DNA of 64,000 nucleotides from Sulfurimonas sp. HSL3-2. Lineage in GTDB: Bacteria; Campylobacterota; Campylobacteria; Campylobacterales; Sulfurimonadaceae. This document shows positions 28,385 to 37,030 of this stretch, piece by piece. Made by a program: the position numbers and the translations under genes. The first letter of the stretch is position 1. Each line of letters begins with the position of its first letter. The notes beneath the pieces are model-generated. The model was not told the origin of the DNA, did no database searches, and saw only the letters and a program-made list of their open reading frames with translations. The stretch lies in the NCBI RefSeq assembly GCF_039645965.1, contig NZ_CP147917.1:868001-932000 (forward strand), in the 5' to 3' direction.

Positions 28385-30388
28385 GTGTTTCGACTCCCTC
28401 ACTTACTTCGTTTCTTAGCTATTTTTATAGCATCTATGACACTGTTTTTAACAGTTTTACGATTAGCGTTTTATTACTATTTTTCTGATCCGCTTTCACC
28501 TTTGTCTACATACGATTTTTGGATGTCTCTCTGGCTTGGAGGAAGGTTCGACCTTAGAATGGTTATTCTTATGATTGCACCGCTCTTCTTTATAGGGTGG
28601 ATACCATATCTTTCCCCGTTTAAAAACAAGATAGCAAAATATTTCTGGCTTACGTATCTGACACTTATGTTCACTGCATATATGTTTTTTTATGCCGTGG
28701 ATTTCGGATATTACGCTTATCTTGGGACTAGACTCGATTTTACTGCAACAAGACTGCTTATTGACTTCGGTACTGCCATGGAGATGGTCTGGGAAAGTTA
28801 CCATGTCATATGGATATTTATAGGTTATACAGCAGCTGTGGGAGCATTCGCTTGGCTAGTAAACAAACTGTTTTTATACATACAAAAAAGGGAGAATGTT
28901 CATTATTCACTGCTTCAAAAAATAATCGTAGGCTTTGTAAGCTTTTTTATCGTCTTTGCGATGGGTTGGGGAAAACTCAATCAATATCCGCTCAGATGGT
29001 CTGATGCTTCTTTTTCCAAGCATCCTTTTGCTGCACAATTGACATACAATCCAATTCATTATTTCTTTGATACATGGAAGAACGGCCGTATATCTTATGA
29101 TGCTAACAAGGTTAGAAAGTATTACGATGTAATGGCATCATATCTTGGTGTCGTTCATAAAGATAAAGACAAACTTTACTTCAAACGTGAAGCAAAACCT
29201 ATAAATCCTGTCGGTAGCAAGCCTAATGTCGTTATTGTTATTATGGAGTCTTTCGCATCTTACAAGTCAAGTGTATCGGGAAATCCTATCGATCCTTCAC
29301 CATATCTAAAAAAATATGCCGACAAAGGATGGTATTTTAAAAACTATTTTACGCCTACTGTCGGTACGGCTAGAAGTATCTATGCGACACTGACTTCACT
29401 TCCTGATGTCGAGCTGCACGGGACATCAAGCCGTAACCCGCTAATAGTAAACCAACATAGTATCTTGGAAGATTTCAAAGGGTATAGAAAACTTTATTTT
29501 ATCGGTGGTTCTGCATCTTGGGGAAATATCCGCGGGATGTTAAACGAGTCCATGGATAATCTTGATCTTTACGAAGAGGAGAGATACAGTGCACCTCGTA
29601 CGGATGTATGGGGTATCTCTGATGCAGATTTGGCTATTGAAGCAAATAAGGTCTTAGTTAAAGAAAAAGAGCCGTTTGTAGCTGTTATACAGACATCCGG
29701 TAACCACAGACCATATACTATTCCCGAAAATGATCATGGTTTTAAAGTACGTAAAGATATACCGCTAAAAGAGGTTAAAAAGTATGGCTTTAGATCATTA
29801 GAAGAGTATAATTCCTTTAGATTTTTAGATTATTCGGTTGGGTTATTTATGAAAGAAGCCGAAAAGAGCGATTATTTTAAAAATACGATATTCGTATTTT
29901 GGGGAGACCACGGTATAGACGGGTATTCAAATCATGTTTCTCCGGGTGAGAGTACATCAAATCTTGATCTAGGTTCATACAGAGTCCCGTTTGTCATCTA
30001 CTCACCGATGATTAAAAACCATAAAGTCTTTGACACTGTTATGTCGGAACTTGATGCACTGCCGTCGATTGCATCACTTGTAGGGATCGATTATACGGCT
30101 ACGACATTGGGACGTAATATCTTTGATCCGCAGTTTAAGGACAGTCACTTTGCATATACGATGTTAAATAGAGCTGATCCGACTTTAGGACTTGTAGGAA
30201 AAGAGTTCTATTATAGAAAGGCAGGGAAGTTTGAGGGGCTTTACAAAATAGATAGCAAAGACCCGATGACAGATCATAGTAAAGAACATCCTGAGCTTTT
30301 TAATGAGATGAAAACACTAACACACGGGATATTTGAGACAGCTAAATATATACCGTACTTCAATAAGCGTCAAGACGCTCACGAATAA
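28385..30388 (+). CDS. LtaS-like membrane phosphoglycerol/phosphoethanolamine transferase (sulfatase superfamily)
   Basis: The 667-residue protein has about five N-terminal membrane segments (residues 10-205) and a large extracytoplasmic sulfatase-fold domain. Active-site features of the LtaS family are visible: VVIVIMESFAS (metal Glu), FTPTVGTARSIYATLTSLP (nucleophile Thr in VGTARS) and FVFWGDHGIDGYSNH (metal Asp-His). Lipoteichoic acid is not made by Gram-negative bacteria, so the product is more likely a phosphoglycerol or similar transfer to a periplasmic or surface glycan, as in OpgB; the substrate is unknown. Translation begins at GTG (28385), with AAGG 9 bases before it. The 3' end overlaps truA by 10 bases, convergently. 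Confidence 0.85.
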   Translation: MFRLPHLLRFLAIFIASMTLFLTVLRLAFYYYFSDPLSPLSTYDFWMSLWLGGRFDLRMVILMIAPLFFIGWIPYLSPFKNKIAKYFWLTYLTLMFTAYMFFYAVDFGYYAYLGTRLDFTATRLLIDFGTAMEMVWESYHVIWIFIGYTAAVGAFAWLVNKLFLYIQKRENVHYSLLQKIIVGFVSFFIVFAMGWGKLNQYPLRWSDASFSKHPFAAQLTYNPIHYFFDTWKNGRISYDANKVRKYYDVMASYLGVVHKDKDKLYFKREAKPINPVGSKPNVVIVIMESFASYKSSVSGNPIDPSPYLKKYADKGWYFKNYFTPTVGTARSIYATLTSLPDVELHGTSSRNPLIVNQHSILEDFKGYRKLYFIGGSASWGNIRGMLNESMDNLDLYEEERYSAPRTDVWGISDADLAIEANKVLVKEKEPFVAVIQTSGNHRPYTIPENDHGFKVRKDIPLKEVKKYGFRSLEEYNSFRFLDYSVGLFMKEAEKSDYFKNTIFVFWGDHGIDGYSNHVSPGESTSNLDLGSYRVPFVIYSPMIKNHKVFDTVMSELDALPSIASLVGIDYTATTLGRNIFDPQFKDSHFAYTMLNRADPTLGLVGKEFYYRKAGKFEGLYKIDSKDPMTDHSKEHPELFNEMKTLTHGIFETAKYIPYFNKRQDAHE

Positions 30389-31104
30389 AATATCTTAGCC
30401 AGATACAGCCCGTTTGACGGGGCTGGCTTTATGGCTATCTTCCTCTTACATGTAAGCTGATCTTGCAGATCTTCTAAGCTGAGTTTTTCATCATTGATCC
30501 CCAAAAGCATAGCTACCATAAGTCGTATCTGCGAACGGAGAAAACCGTTTGCTTCAAAGTAAAGTACGGTCAATCCCTTATACTGATAGACACGGGTCTT
30601 GTATATAGTTCTGACAGTCGTCTTGTTGTCGCTTCCTGTTTTATAAAACTGTTTGAAGTCATGTGTGCCTTCAAAGAGTTTTATGGCATCTCTTAAACTG
30701 TCTATGTCTATCTTATCTACAAAAGTGATGAACTCATCCTCAAAGGGGTTTGAATCTCCTTCTTTAAGGATATATCTGTAAACACGCCTCGTTGCACCGT
30801 AGCGTGCGTGGAAATCATCATTTGTGAGTTCTATCTTTCTTACACGTATGGATGTCGGAAGTTTGAAGTTTATTATCTCTAAAAGCTTTTTAGTATCGCT
30901 CCAAAATTCGGGAACCTCAAAGTCGATCACCTGACCTGTCGCATGAACACCTCTGTCTGTTCTGCCCGAGGCTTCTATTTTACCGACGATTCCCATCGAT
31001 TTTAAAACATTTTGCAAAGTCCCGTTTACAGTGACTTTCTTATCTTGAACCTGAGAACCGTAGAACTTTGTTCCGTTGTAAGCTATTGTCGCTTTTACTT
31101 TCAA
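30379..31104 (-). CDS. truA: tRNA pseudouridine synthase A
   Basis: This 241-residue enzyme makes pseudouridine at positions 38-40 of the tRNA anticodon arm. The catalytic Asp lies in ASGRTDRGVHATGQVIDF near residue 51, with RRVYRYIL and the late SQIRLMVAMLLGI also typical. It is the last gene of a chain of overlapping genes running from coaBC; its start overlaps the stop of the YjgP/YjgQ gene. Confidence 0.95.
   Translation of the reverse strand: MKVKATIAYNGTKFYGSQVQDKKVTVNGTLQNVLKSMGIVGKIEASGRTDRGVHATGQVIDFEVPEFWSDTKKLLEIINFKLPTSIRVRKIELTNDDFHARYGATRRVYRYILKEGDSNPFEDEFITFVDKIDIDSLRDAIKLFEGTHDFKQFYKTGSDNKTTVRTIYKTRVYQYKGLTVLYFEANGFLRSQIRLMVAMLLGINDEKLSLEDLQDQLTCKRKIAIKPAPSNGLYLAKIFYS
30446..30455. 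repeat. TTACATGTAA palindrome, copy 4
   Basis: Exact copy, extended to CTTACATGTAAG, inside truA. Confidence 0.8.
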
Positions 31105-32120
31105 AATCTTGCCAATATTTTCTTATGATAAATATAGTAACTAAGCAGAAGCGATGTGAAAAATACTACAGGAATAGTATAAAAGCTGATAACATCTATA
31201 AGCCCGATCGTTGCACCGTAGTAAAGTGTGATAGCTATGAAAAGGTAGAGGTAGACATACCCTTTTTGATGTCTTACATGTACGACACCGATCGCAACGA
31301 CTAGAAACAAAGAGATTAGAGGGAATAGACTTAAAAGGCTGTCTGTGATAAACATATGTCTTTTACTTTCAGCTCTATCTTCGCTTAACCAATACTCAAG
31401 GGGTTTCCTATAGGTATGAAGGTCGGCTTTCATCATATCGTTGATGATCATAGTCTTATAATTGATCTGTGAGAGAGTATCGGTAGTATAGCTGTAACCT
31501 TCTCCGCTGTGAAGTTTGAGCTTTAGTATACCCTTTTGATTGATGACCTCTGCATTTTTCGCATTTATAAGGATCTCATCGTCTTTTTCTTTATTGAACA
31601 AAAAGACATCCCCGAATGTCCCGTCGTCGTTGTTCTTCCCGACATATAAAAGCCAGTTACCAAAGTTATTTCCAAACTCGGAAGCTTTGATGTTGAACTT
31701 GGCTTCGCTTTTTTTGTAAGAGATAAAGTTGCTTGACAATACTGTCGCATGCGGGAAAAGTATGAAAAAATCAAATGCTAAAAGTAAAGACAACAGTAAA
31801 GCAGGTTTAAAAAGTGTTCTGATCAGAAATTCCGGTTTGATCCCGAGTGCAAAGATGACGATCATCTCATTATCATTAGAGAGTCTAAAAAGTGTCAGTG
31901 TTGCCGAGATAAAAAAAGTAACAGGCAGTGTATAAAAAAGTATCTCGGGAAGTACGAACATATAAAGTTTTAGCATCTCAAAAAACGTTAGCTGGATAAC
32001 AGCAGTGTATGTTGCCAGTTTTATCATGAATATGACCGATGCGATAGCAAAAAGAGGTAAGAATATGGATAAAAACAGAATAGAGAAATTGTTTATGATA
32101 TAGCGTCTTAGTTTATGCAT
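31101..32120 (-). CDS. LptF/LptG family LPS export permease (YjgP/YjgQ)
   Basis: This protein of 339 residues is an inner-membrane permease of the YjgP/YjgQ family: three N-terminal membrane segments (near 10-30, 45-75, 85-110), a beta-jellyroll periplasmic domain (LLYVGKNNDDGTFGDVFLF onwards) and three C-terminal segments. With LptB it forms the transporter that extracts LPS for the Lpt bridge. LptF and LptG cannot be told apart safely here. ATG at 32120 (MHKLRRYII) is chosen over an ATG 12 codons upstream because GGAAAGCC precedes it and the overlap with the peptidase gene is then 8 bases. Confidence 0.85.
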   Translation of the reverse strand: MHKLRRYIINNFSILFLSIFLPLFAIASVIFMIKLATYTAVIQLTFFEMLKLYMFVLPEILFYTLPVTFFISATLTLFRLSNDNEMIVIFALGIKPEFLIRTLFKPALLLSLLLAFDFFILFPHATVLSSNFISYKKSEAKFNIKASEFGNNFGNWLLYVGKNNDDGTFGDVFLFNKEKDDEILINAKNAEVINQKGILKLKLHSGEGYSYTTDTLSQINYKTMIINDMMKADLHTYRKPLEYWLSEDRAESKRHMFITDSLLSLFPLISLFLVVAIGVVHVRHQKGYVYLYLFIAITLYYGATIGLIDVISFYTIPVVFFTSLLLSYYIYHKKILARF

Positions 32121-32931
32121 ACAGGCTTTCCAGATAGTTATAGATTTGTGAGTCAAAAAGATAGGTAATAAAAGTTCCCAGAGCTAAAAAAGGGATGAAG
32201 GGTACTCTTTGTTCTTCTGCCGAACGGTTCATGACTAAAAGCATAACAGGAAGTGCCAACACTGCTGCTAAAAAGATCGCAGCAAGAGTAAGCTTTAGGC
32301 CTAAAAGCGCACCCATCGTCGCAGCTATCATGATGTCCGCTTCGCCCATGGCTTCTATAAACGGGTACCTGTGATAGTGCTTCGTCCAAGCGGTTTCACT
32401 TTTTTTTGCAGCTCTGTGTGCCGTTGATGTCAATATATACGAGAGTGCAAACCTAAGCAGGGTAAATCCGCCGGCAAAGAGCAGGGCGTTTTGAAAGTTT
32501 AAAATCAGCATATCCAAAGAATATGCGCTAAGGATCGCAAACACAAGTGCTAAAAGGTTCAGACTGTCAGGTGCCATCTTGTATCTGAAATCTATCATAG
32601 AAAGAGCCAGCAGCATTAAAAAAGTAAGTGCTACAAAAGCAGATGAGATACTTATTCCCATTTTGTAAGCGATGATAACAAATATCACTCCGCTTAAAAG
32701 TTCTATAGCCGGATACTGCATAGAGATGGGTGCTTTACAGAACGAACATTTTCCTCTTAGAAATATCCATGAGATCAGGGGGATGTTATGCCATGGCTTC
32801 AGAGGTGTACCGCATGAAAAACAATGTGATGCAGGAAAGGCGATGCTTTCATCTTTAGGAATACGCAAGATAACGACGTTTAAAAAAGAGCCGATCAATG
32901 TACCGAATATAAATACTAAAAAAAGCTCCAT
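32113..32931 (-). CDS. Prepilin peptidase (PilD/GspO type)
   Basis: This 272-residue inner-membrane aspartic protease cleaves and usually methylates type IV prepilins or pseudopilins. It has the N-terminal domain with two zinc cysteine pairs (CFSCGTPL, CSFCKAPI) and both catalytic Asp motifs: ALSMIDFRYKMAPD and EAMGEADIMIAATMG (GxGD variant, here GEAD). Eight membrane segments are plausible. No pilin genes are in the window. A PilD-like gene sits next to uppS in C. jejuni as I recall it, so it is a conserved housekeeping position. Confidence 0.92.
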   Translation of the reverse strand: MELFLVFIFGTLIGSFLNVVILRIPKDESIAFPASHCFSCGTPLKPWHNIPLISWIFLRGKCSFCKAPISMQYPAIELLSGVIFVIIAYKMGISISSAFVALTFLMLLALSMIDFRYKMAPDSLNLLALVFAILSAYSLDMLILNFQNALLFAGGFTLLRFALSYILTSTAHRAAKKSETAWTKHYHRYPFIEAMGEADIMIAATMGALLGLKLTLAAIFLAAVLALPVMLLVMNRSAEEQRVPFIPFLALGTFITYLFDSQIYNYLESLYA

Positions 32932-33608
32932 TAATTTAATCCTCCGAACCTGCGTTCTCTTTTTGTAAATTCTTCCATAATGTTCTTTAACTCTTTCGTA
33001 CTAAAGTCAGGCCATAAAGTGTCAGTAAAAAACAGTTCGGCATAGCTTATCTGCCAAAGAAGAAAGTTCGATATCCTATGGTCACCGCCGGTCCTGATCA
33101 TAACGTCTACCTGATGTTTACAATCAAGAGCATTAGATAACATCTCGTTTGTTATATCTTTTTTCTCATCTCTTAGTTTGTTGACTGCGCGTAGTATCTC
33201 ATCGTGAGATCCGTAGTTTAGTGCAAGGCTTTGTACCAGACCGTCACAGTGGGCAGTCTTTTGTTTTACCTCTTTTATCAGCTTCTGTAAAGATGCAGAA
33301 AATGCTCTGGTATCACCGATCGGTTCAAACCTGATATTGTTTTTTATATAGACTTCCAGCTCGTTTTTGAGGTATTTTTCCAAAAGCTTCATCAAAAACT
33401 CGACTTCCAGGCGCGGACGTTTCCAGTTTTCAGTCGAAAAAGCGTAAAGAGTGAGTCTCTCTATCTCTTTATGAGCGGCACAATATTCTGTTATCTCGCG
33501 TACGACTTTTGCTCCCTGCTCATGTCCTTTGACTCTTTTTTCTCCACGCTTTTCTGCCCAGCGTCCGTTTCCGTCCATGATGATCGCTACATGTAAAGCC
33601 TGTTTCAT
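32931..33608 (-). CDS. uppS: Undecaprenyl diphosphate synthase
   Basis: This 225-residue cis-prenyltransferase makes the C55 carrier for peptidoglycan and surface sugars. The catalytic Asp lies in HVAIIMDGNGRWAEKRG at the N-terminus; ALNYGSHDEILRAV and the C-terminal RTGGDHRISNFLLWQISYAELFF region, shortened here in citation, are family signatures. Its start overlaps the upstream gene as ATGA and its stop overlaps the peptidase start as TAATG. Confidence 0.96.
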   Translation of the reverse strand: MKQALHVAIIMDGNGRWAEKRGEKRVKGHEQGAKVVREITEYCAAHKEIERLTLYAFSTENWKRPRLEVEFLMKLLEKYLKNELEVYIKNNIRFEPIGDTRAFSASLQKLIKEVKQKTAHCDGLVQSLALNYGSHDEILRAVNKLRDEKKDITNEMLSNALDCKHQVDVMIRTGGDHRISNFLLWQISYAELFFTDTLWPDFSTKELKNIMEEFTKRERRFGGLN

Positions 33609-34357
33609 ACGTTTATATCCAAGATAGTGTTATTTTGTACATTATAAAGAGGTTCTATCTCCTCTTTTAGATGAATGTTTAGTTTATATCTAATAGTGTT
33701 CAAATTATCTTCCAAAAAAAGTTTAGTCATTTTAAATGCTACGTCCAGATCTACGATGATCTCATCTTCTATCAGCATTATAGTTCCGTTGATCGGCCCC
33801 AGATTGTGAAGTGCAGCGTAGAAATCTATTTGAGATTTTTTTGTAGTTTTATTGTATCGTTTTTTCATTTGAAAAAGCCCAAAATATTGCTGATACTGCA
33901 AGGGAATCGTCATAGTGTTCTGCATTAATGATAAAAGCAGATTAGAAAGCTGAGTAAACTCATCTTTTGAAGAGGCATGCGAGAGATGCTCTAAGAGTCT
34001 GCCTTTGATGTTTTCAAGCGGTTTTTCATGTGTCAGGATACTGTGCAGTTCTTTCGCATCAAATACGATCGGCAGGCTTTGCAGATGTTTTAAGATAGCC
34101 GGATGTTTGATGAGCTTAGAAAGTACCGGTAACGAGTTTTGTTTCGTCTCAAGCTGAGCCCAGTATCTTCCTCCCTCTTGCAGCTTGCTCTCACTGTTTG
34201 CTGTCAGTTCTTTAGAAACTGTCTGGATGATGTATTTACTCTCTCCCAAAGATTTTGTGACATCGATCGTAAGCAGTTTTATGAGTGCTTTAGCCTCTGC
34301 AGGTGAAGCGGAGGACAGCTTTAGTATTGTAGAGAGGTCACTTACGGTAAAACTCAT
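33605..34357 (-). CDS. Unknown protein of the coaBC-uppS operon
   Basis: I do not recognise a family with certainty. The 250-residue protein is soluble with no signal peptide. The N-terminal 140 residues are helical and rich in Ser, Lys and Leu. The last 90 residues, with FYAALHNLGPINGTIMLI and NTIRYKLNIHLKEEIEP, resemble in pattern the C-terminal domain of flagellar hook-length proteins (FliK: a 'LGPxxxxxxxxxxxVxVxF' pattern followed by a helix). It is joined on both sides by ATGA overlaps to coaBC and uppS. A gene at the same place exists in C. jejuni as I remember. The FliK idea is weak. Confidence 0.6.
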   Translation of the reverse strand: MSFTVSDLSTILKLSSASPAEAKALIKLLTIDVTKSLGESKYIIQTVSKELTANSESKLQEGGRYWAQLETKQNSLPVLSKLIKHPAILKHLQSLPIVFDAKELHSILTHEKPLENIKGRLLEHLSHASSKDEFTQLSNLLLSLMQNTMTIPLQYQQYFGLFQMKKRYNKTTKKSQIDFYAALHNLGPINGTIMLIEDEIIVDLDVAFKMTKLFLEDNLNTIRYKLNIHLKEEIEPLYNVQNNTILDINV

Positions 34358-35622
34358 AGCTCTTTTGCATTCTCCAGTATCTGAAATGAGAGTGAAAGTT
34401 TGTTTGTACGGGGAAGTGTGACAGAGTTTTTCTTTGTAATGAACTCTATCTCGTTATCATCTGTTCCAAAGCTTTTATCGTCGGATAAAACATTCAGACA
34501 AACGGCATCGACTCCTTTGTTCGTTATAAGCGAAGTTGCATTTGCTTTTGCATTGGCAGCATCCATCTCAGCTTTAAAACCGACTACTTTTATCCCATCT
34601 TTGTCTAGACTCTTTAAGATGTCGACATTTTGTTTTAGTTCTAAGTTCCAAGAGCTTCCAAGCATCTCTTTTTTCAGTTTGCCGTTTTGTGCATATGCCG
34701 GGACATAGTCGCTAACAGCCGCTGCCATAAACAGATATGGCTCTTTTTGGATGAGTTCTATCGGTTTATCCGTGATAAGTGACGGTTTTGAAAGCTTGCC
34801 TTTTTTTGCGATACGAACCGAGTCGGTCACAAACTCCTGCATCTCTTCACTTGAGCTCACATCTATCTTATGCATAGATTTTGGAAGGTCGGTATCGAAT
34901 TTTGTAGCTATAAGGTTAACATCCGCGCCTTTACAAAACAGGGCAGTCGCAAGCGCACTTGCCATCTTACCGCTTGAAAAATTGGAGATATAACGTACAT
35001 CGTCTATCTTCTCTAGCGTTCCTCCGCCTGTCACTATAACGCGTCTGTCTTCCCAAAACTCCTCTTTTAGAAGTTCTTTTGTAATATGCCAGAAGATCTC
35101 TATGGGTTCAGCCATGGCACCGTCACCGACAGTCTTGCAAGCAAGTTCTTTCGTCTGCGTCGAGATCACTTCATAGTTTGCAATGGCAAGCATCTTCAGG
35201 TTTGCCTGAGTTATAGGGTTTGAGAGCATATTCGTGTTTGCAGACGGTGAAATGATCTTTTTACCGCTAAATGCTAGAGCGCATTGAAGCAGCATATTGT
35301 CGGCAATCGCGTTAGCCAGTTTTGCTATGGTATTTGCACTGCACGGAGCGATAACAAAGATATCTGCCCACTGAGTCGTTTTTATGTGGTTATGGTCATC
35401 CGACCAAGATTCACTTTGTTCATCCAGTACTTTGTTCGTAGAAAGTGTCTCAAAAGTAAGAGGAGTCACGAATTTTTTTGCCGCATCACTCATCACTACT
35501 CTTACATCTGCTCCCGCTTTTGTCAGTAGTCGTACAAGCTCGAGCGATTTATAGATAGCAATAGAGCCGGTGACTCCTAAAAGTACTTTTTTACCTTTTA
35601 ATAGATCAGACGGTATAACCAT
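34354..35622 (-). CDS. coaBC: Bifunctional phosphopantothenoylcysteine decarboxylase/synthetase
   Basis: This 422-residue enzyme catalyses two steps of coenzyme A synthesis. The N-terminal FMN decarboxylase half has LLGVTGSIAIYKSLELVRLL, VIAPCSANTIAKLANAIAD and SPSANTNMLSNPI; the C-terminal CTP-dependent ligase half starts near residue 195 with VIVTGGGTLEKIDDVRYISN, FSSGKMASALA and VGFKAEMD. It heads a chain of six overlapping genes ending with truA. Pantothenate kinase (coaX) is elsewhere in the window. Confidence 0.95.
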   Translation of the reverse strand: MVIPSDLLKGKKVLLGVTGSIAIYKSLELVRLLTKAGADVRVVMSDAAKKFVTPLTFETLSTNKVLDEQSESWSDDHNHIKTTQWADIFVIAPCSANTIAKLANAIADNMLLQCALAFSGKKIISPSANTNMLSNPITQANLKMLAIANYEVISTQTKELACKTVGDGAMAEPIEIFWHITKELLKEEFWEDRRVIVTGGGTLEKIDDVRYISNFSSGKMASALATALFCKGADVNLIATKFDTDLPKSMHKIDVSSSEEMQEFVTDSVRIAKKGKLSKPSLITDKPIELIQKEPYLFMAAAVSDYVPAYAQNGKLKKEMLGSSWNLELKQNVDILKSLDKDGIKVVGFKAEMDAANAKANATSLITNKGVDAVCLNVLSDDKSFGTDDNEIEFITKKNSVTLPRTNKLSLSFQILENAKEL

Positions 35623-35730
35623 TTTCAGCCTTGTGTTATATAATAATCTAGTTTATAGTGGAATATTTCTTATAAAATAATATGGATTATATTTTAGCAT
35701 TAAATGGCTTAATAGGTTTAATTTAAGAGT

Positions 35731-36963
35731 TTAGCTCTGTGCAATCTCATATTTGATACCGGCTTTTTCATAGCAGGACTCTAAATTCTCTTTTAACTTC
35801 TTGACGATAGTAAAGTCCAGTTTTCCGTCCTCACACATCTGGTATAAGATATCATAGGCTTCATTCATATCAAGCCCTTGTCTGTAGGGTCTTTCTTGTA
35901 TGAGAGCCTGAAATATATCGGCTACAGTTATGATTCTTGCTTCAATAGGGATATCTGATGGATTGAGATTATAGGGGTATCCTTTGGCATCTAATGTCTC
36001 ATGATGAAGAGATGCCAAATGGGCTATCTCTTTAAAGCCTTTGATATGTCTGAGTATGATAAATGAATCAAATCCGTGACGGTTCATTATCAACCTTTCA
36101 TCGGTATCTAATTTTGAAGGTTTATCTAAAATAGCGTCATCGACTCTCAGTTTTCCAAGGTCATGCAGCAATCCTGCCAGTTCTATCTTCTCGCGGCTCT
36201 CTTGCGGCAGTTCAAACAGATCGGCCAGATAACGCGACAAGTTGCTTACGCCGATGGAATGTTCAGAAGTAAACGTACTTTTTGCATCTACGACAGCGGC
36301 AAACATGAGAGATATCTCTTTAACCTCTTCAAATGAGAAGTCCTCATCAAAACCTTTTTCGACCCACTCAGTAAAGTATTCTTCCAACGCTTCATTTTCA
36401 AGATAAAACCAAAAGGAATCGCGGGAAGAGACATTTAAAAAGCCTTCCACCAGTCTTGGTGAAAACATGGTGTCTGAATATTTATTTATGGTTTCCTGCA
36501 TCGAATGCATAGATTTGATTCCGCTGCTTTTCATCTGAGCGTTGAGGGCGTCTACTCTGTCTACCAGATAGATAAGATTGGATATCTCTTTTTCATGGTC
36601 GCTAAGTGCTTCGGGCAGGTCATGCCAGTGAGTATGGTGATATCGTACATAAGTGGCAAATTTCTTGTAAGCTTTTGTCATCTTTAGCAGAACTTCTCCT
36701 CGGATAGAATGCACCTGAGAGTTGTTCCAGTCCAGTTCTGTCACGAGGTGGGTATGGACATCTGTGGATGAGACGCCGCAGTCATGGAGCATACCCGTAA
36801 AGATGATATCATCGATAAGCGCTTTGTCCCAAGATAGTTCTTTAGCGAGTTCAGCTGCCATATATGCCACTCTTTTGCCATGCAGAGTGTCGTCTATGCC
36901 GACAAAATCAAGCGCTCCTGAGAGGGCATACGTCACCTCTCGTATATTTAATGAATACTCCAC
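35731..36963 (-). CDS. Tandem HD / HD-GYP domain protein
   Basis: This 410-residue cytoplasmic protein holds two HD domains. The first (residues about 20-150) has GKRVAYMAAELAKEL and FTGMLHDCGVSS; the second (about 240-400) is an HD-GYP unit with HSIGVSNLSRYLA, LAGLLHDLGKLRVDD, HHETLDAKGYPYNL and ITVADIFQALIQERPYR. The canonical motif is HHExxDGxGYP; here the first Gly is Ala, but the metal ligands and the GYP triplet remain. Likely substrate is cyclic di-GMP, opposing the diguanylate cyclase in this window; activity is not certain. It stands alone with a 108-base gap before coaBC on the same strand. Confidence 0.88.
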   Translation of the reverse strand: MEYSLNIREVTYALSGALDFVGIDDTLHGKRVAYMAAELAKELSWDKALIDDIIFTGMLHDCGVSSTDVHTHLVTELDWNNSQVHSIRGEVLLKMTKAYKKFATYVRYHHTHWHDLPEALSDHEKEISNLIYLVDRVDALNAQMKSSGIKSMHSMQETINKYSDTMFSPRLVEGFLNVSSRDSFWFYLENEALEEYFTEWVEKGFDEDFSFEEVKEISLMFAAVVDAKSTFTSEHSIGVSNLSRYLADLFELPQESREKIELAGLLHDLGKLRVDDAILDKPSKLDTDERLIMNRHGFDSFIILRHIKGFKEIAHLASLHHETLDAKGYPYNLNPSDIPIEARIITVADIFQALIQERPYRQGLDMNEAYDILYQMCEDGKLDFTIVKKLKENLESCYEKAGIKYEIAQS

Positions 36964-37030
36964 CGCATACCTCGTAAAATATTAAAAAAGTTTATGTGTA
37001 AAGTGTACATCAAAAACTATTTTTTCATAC

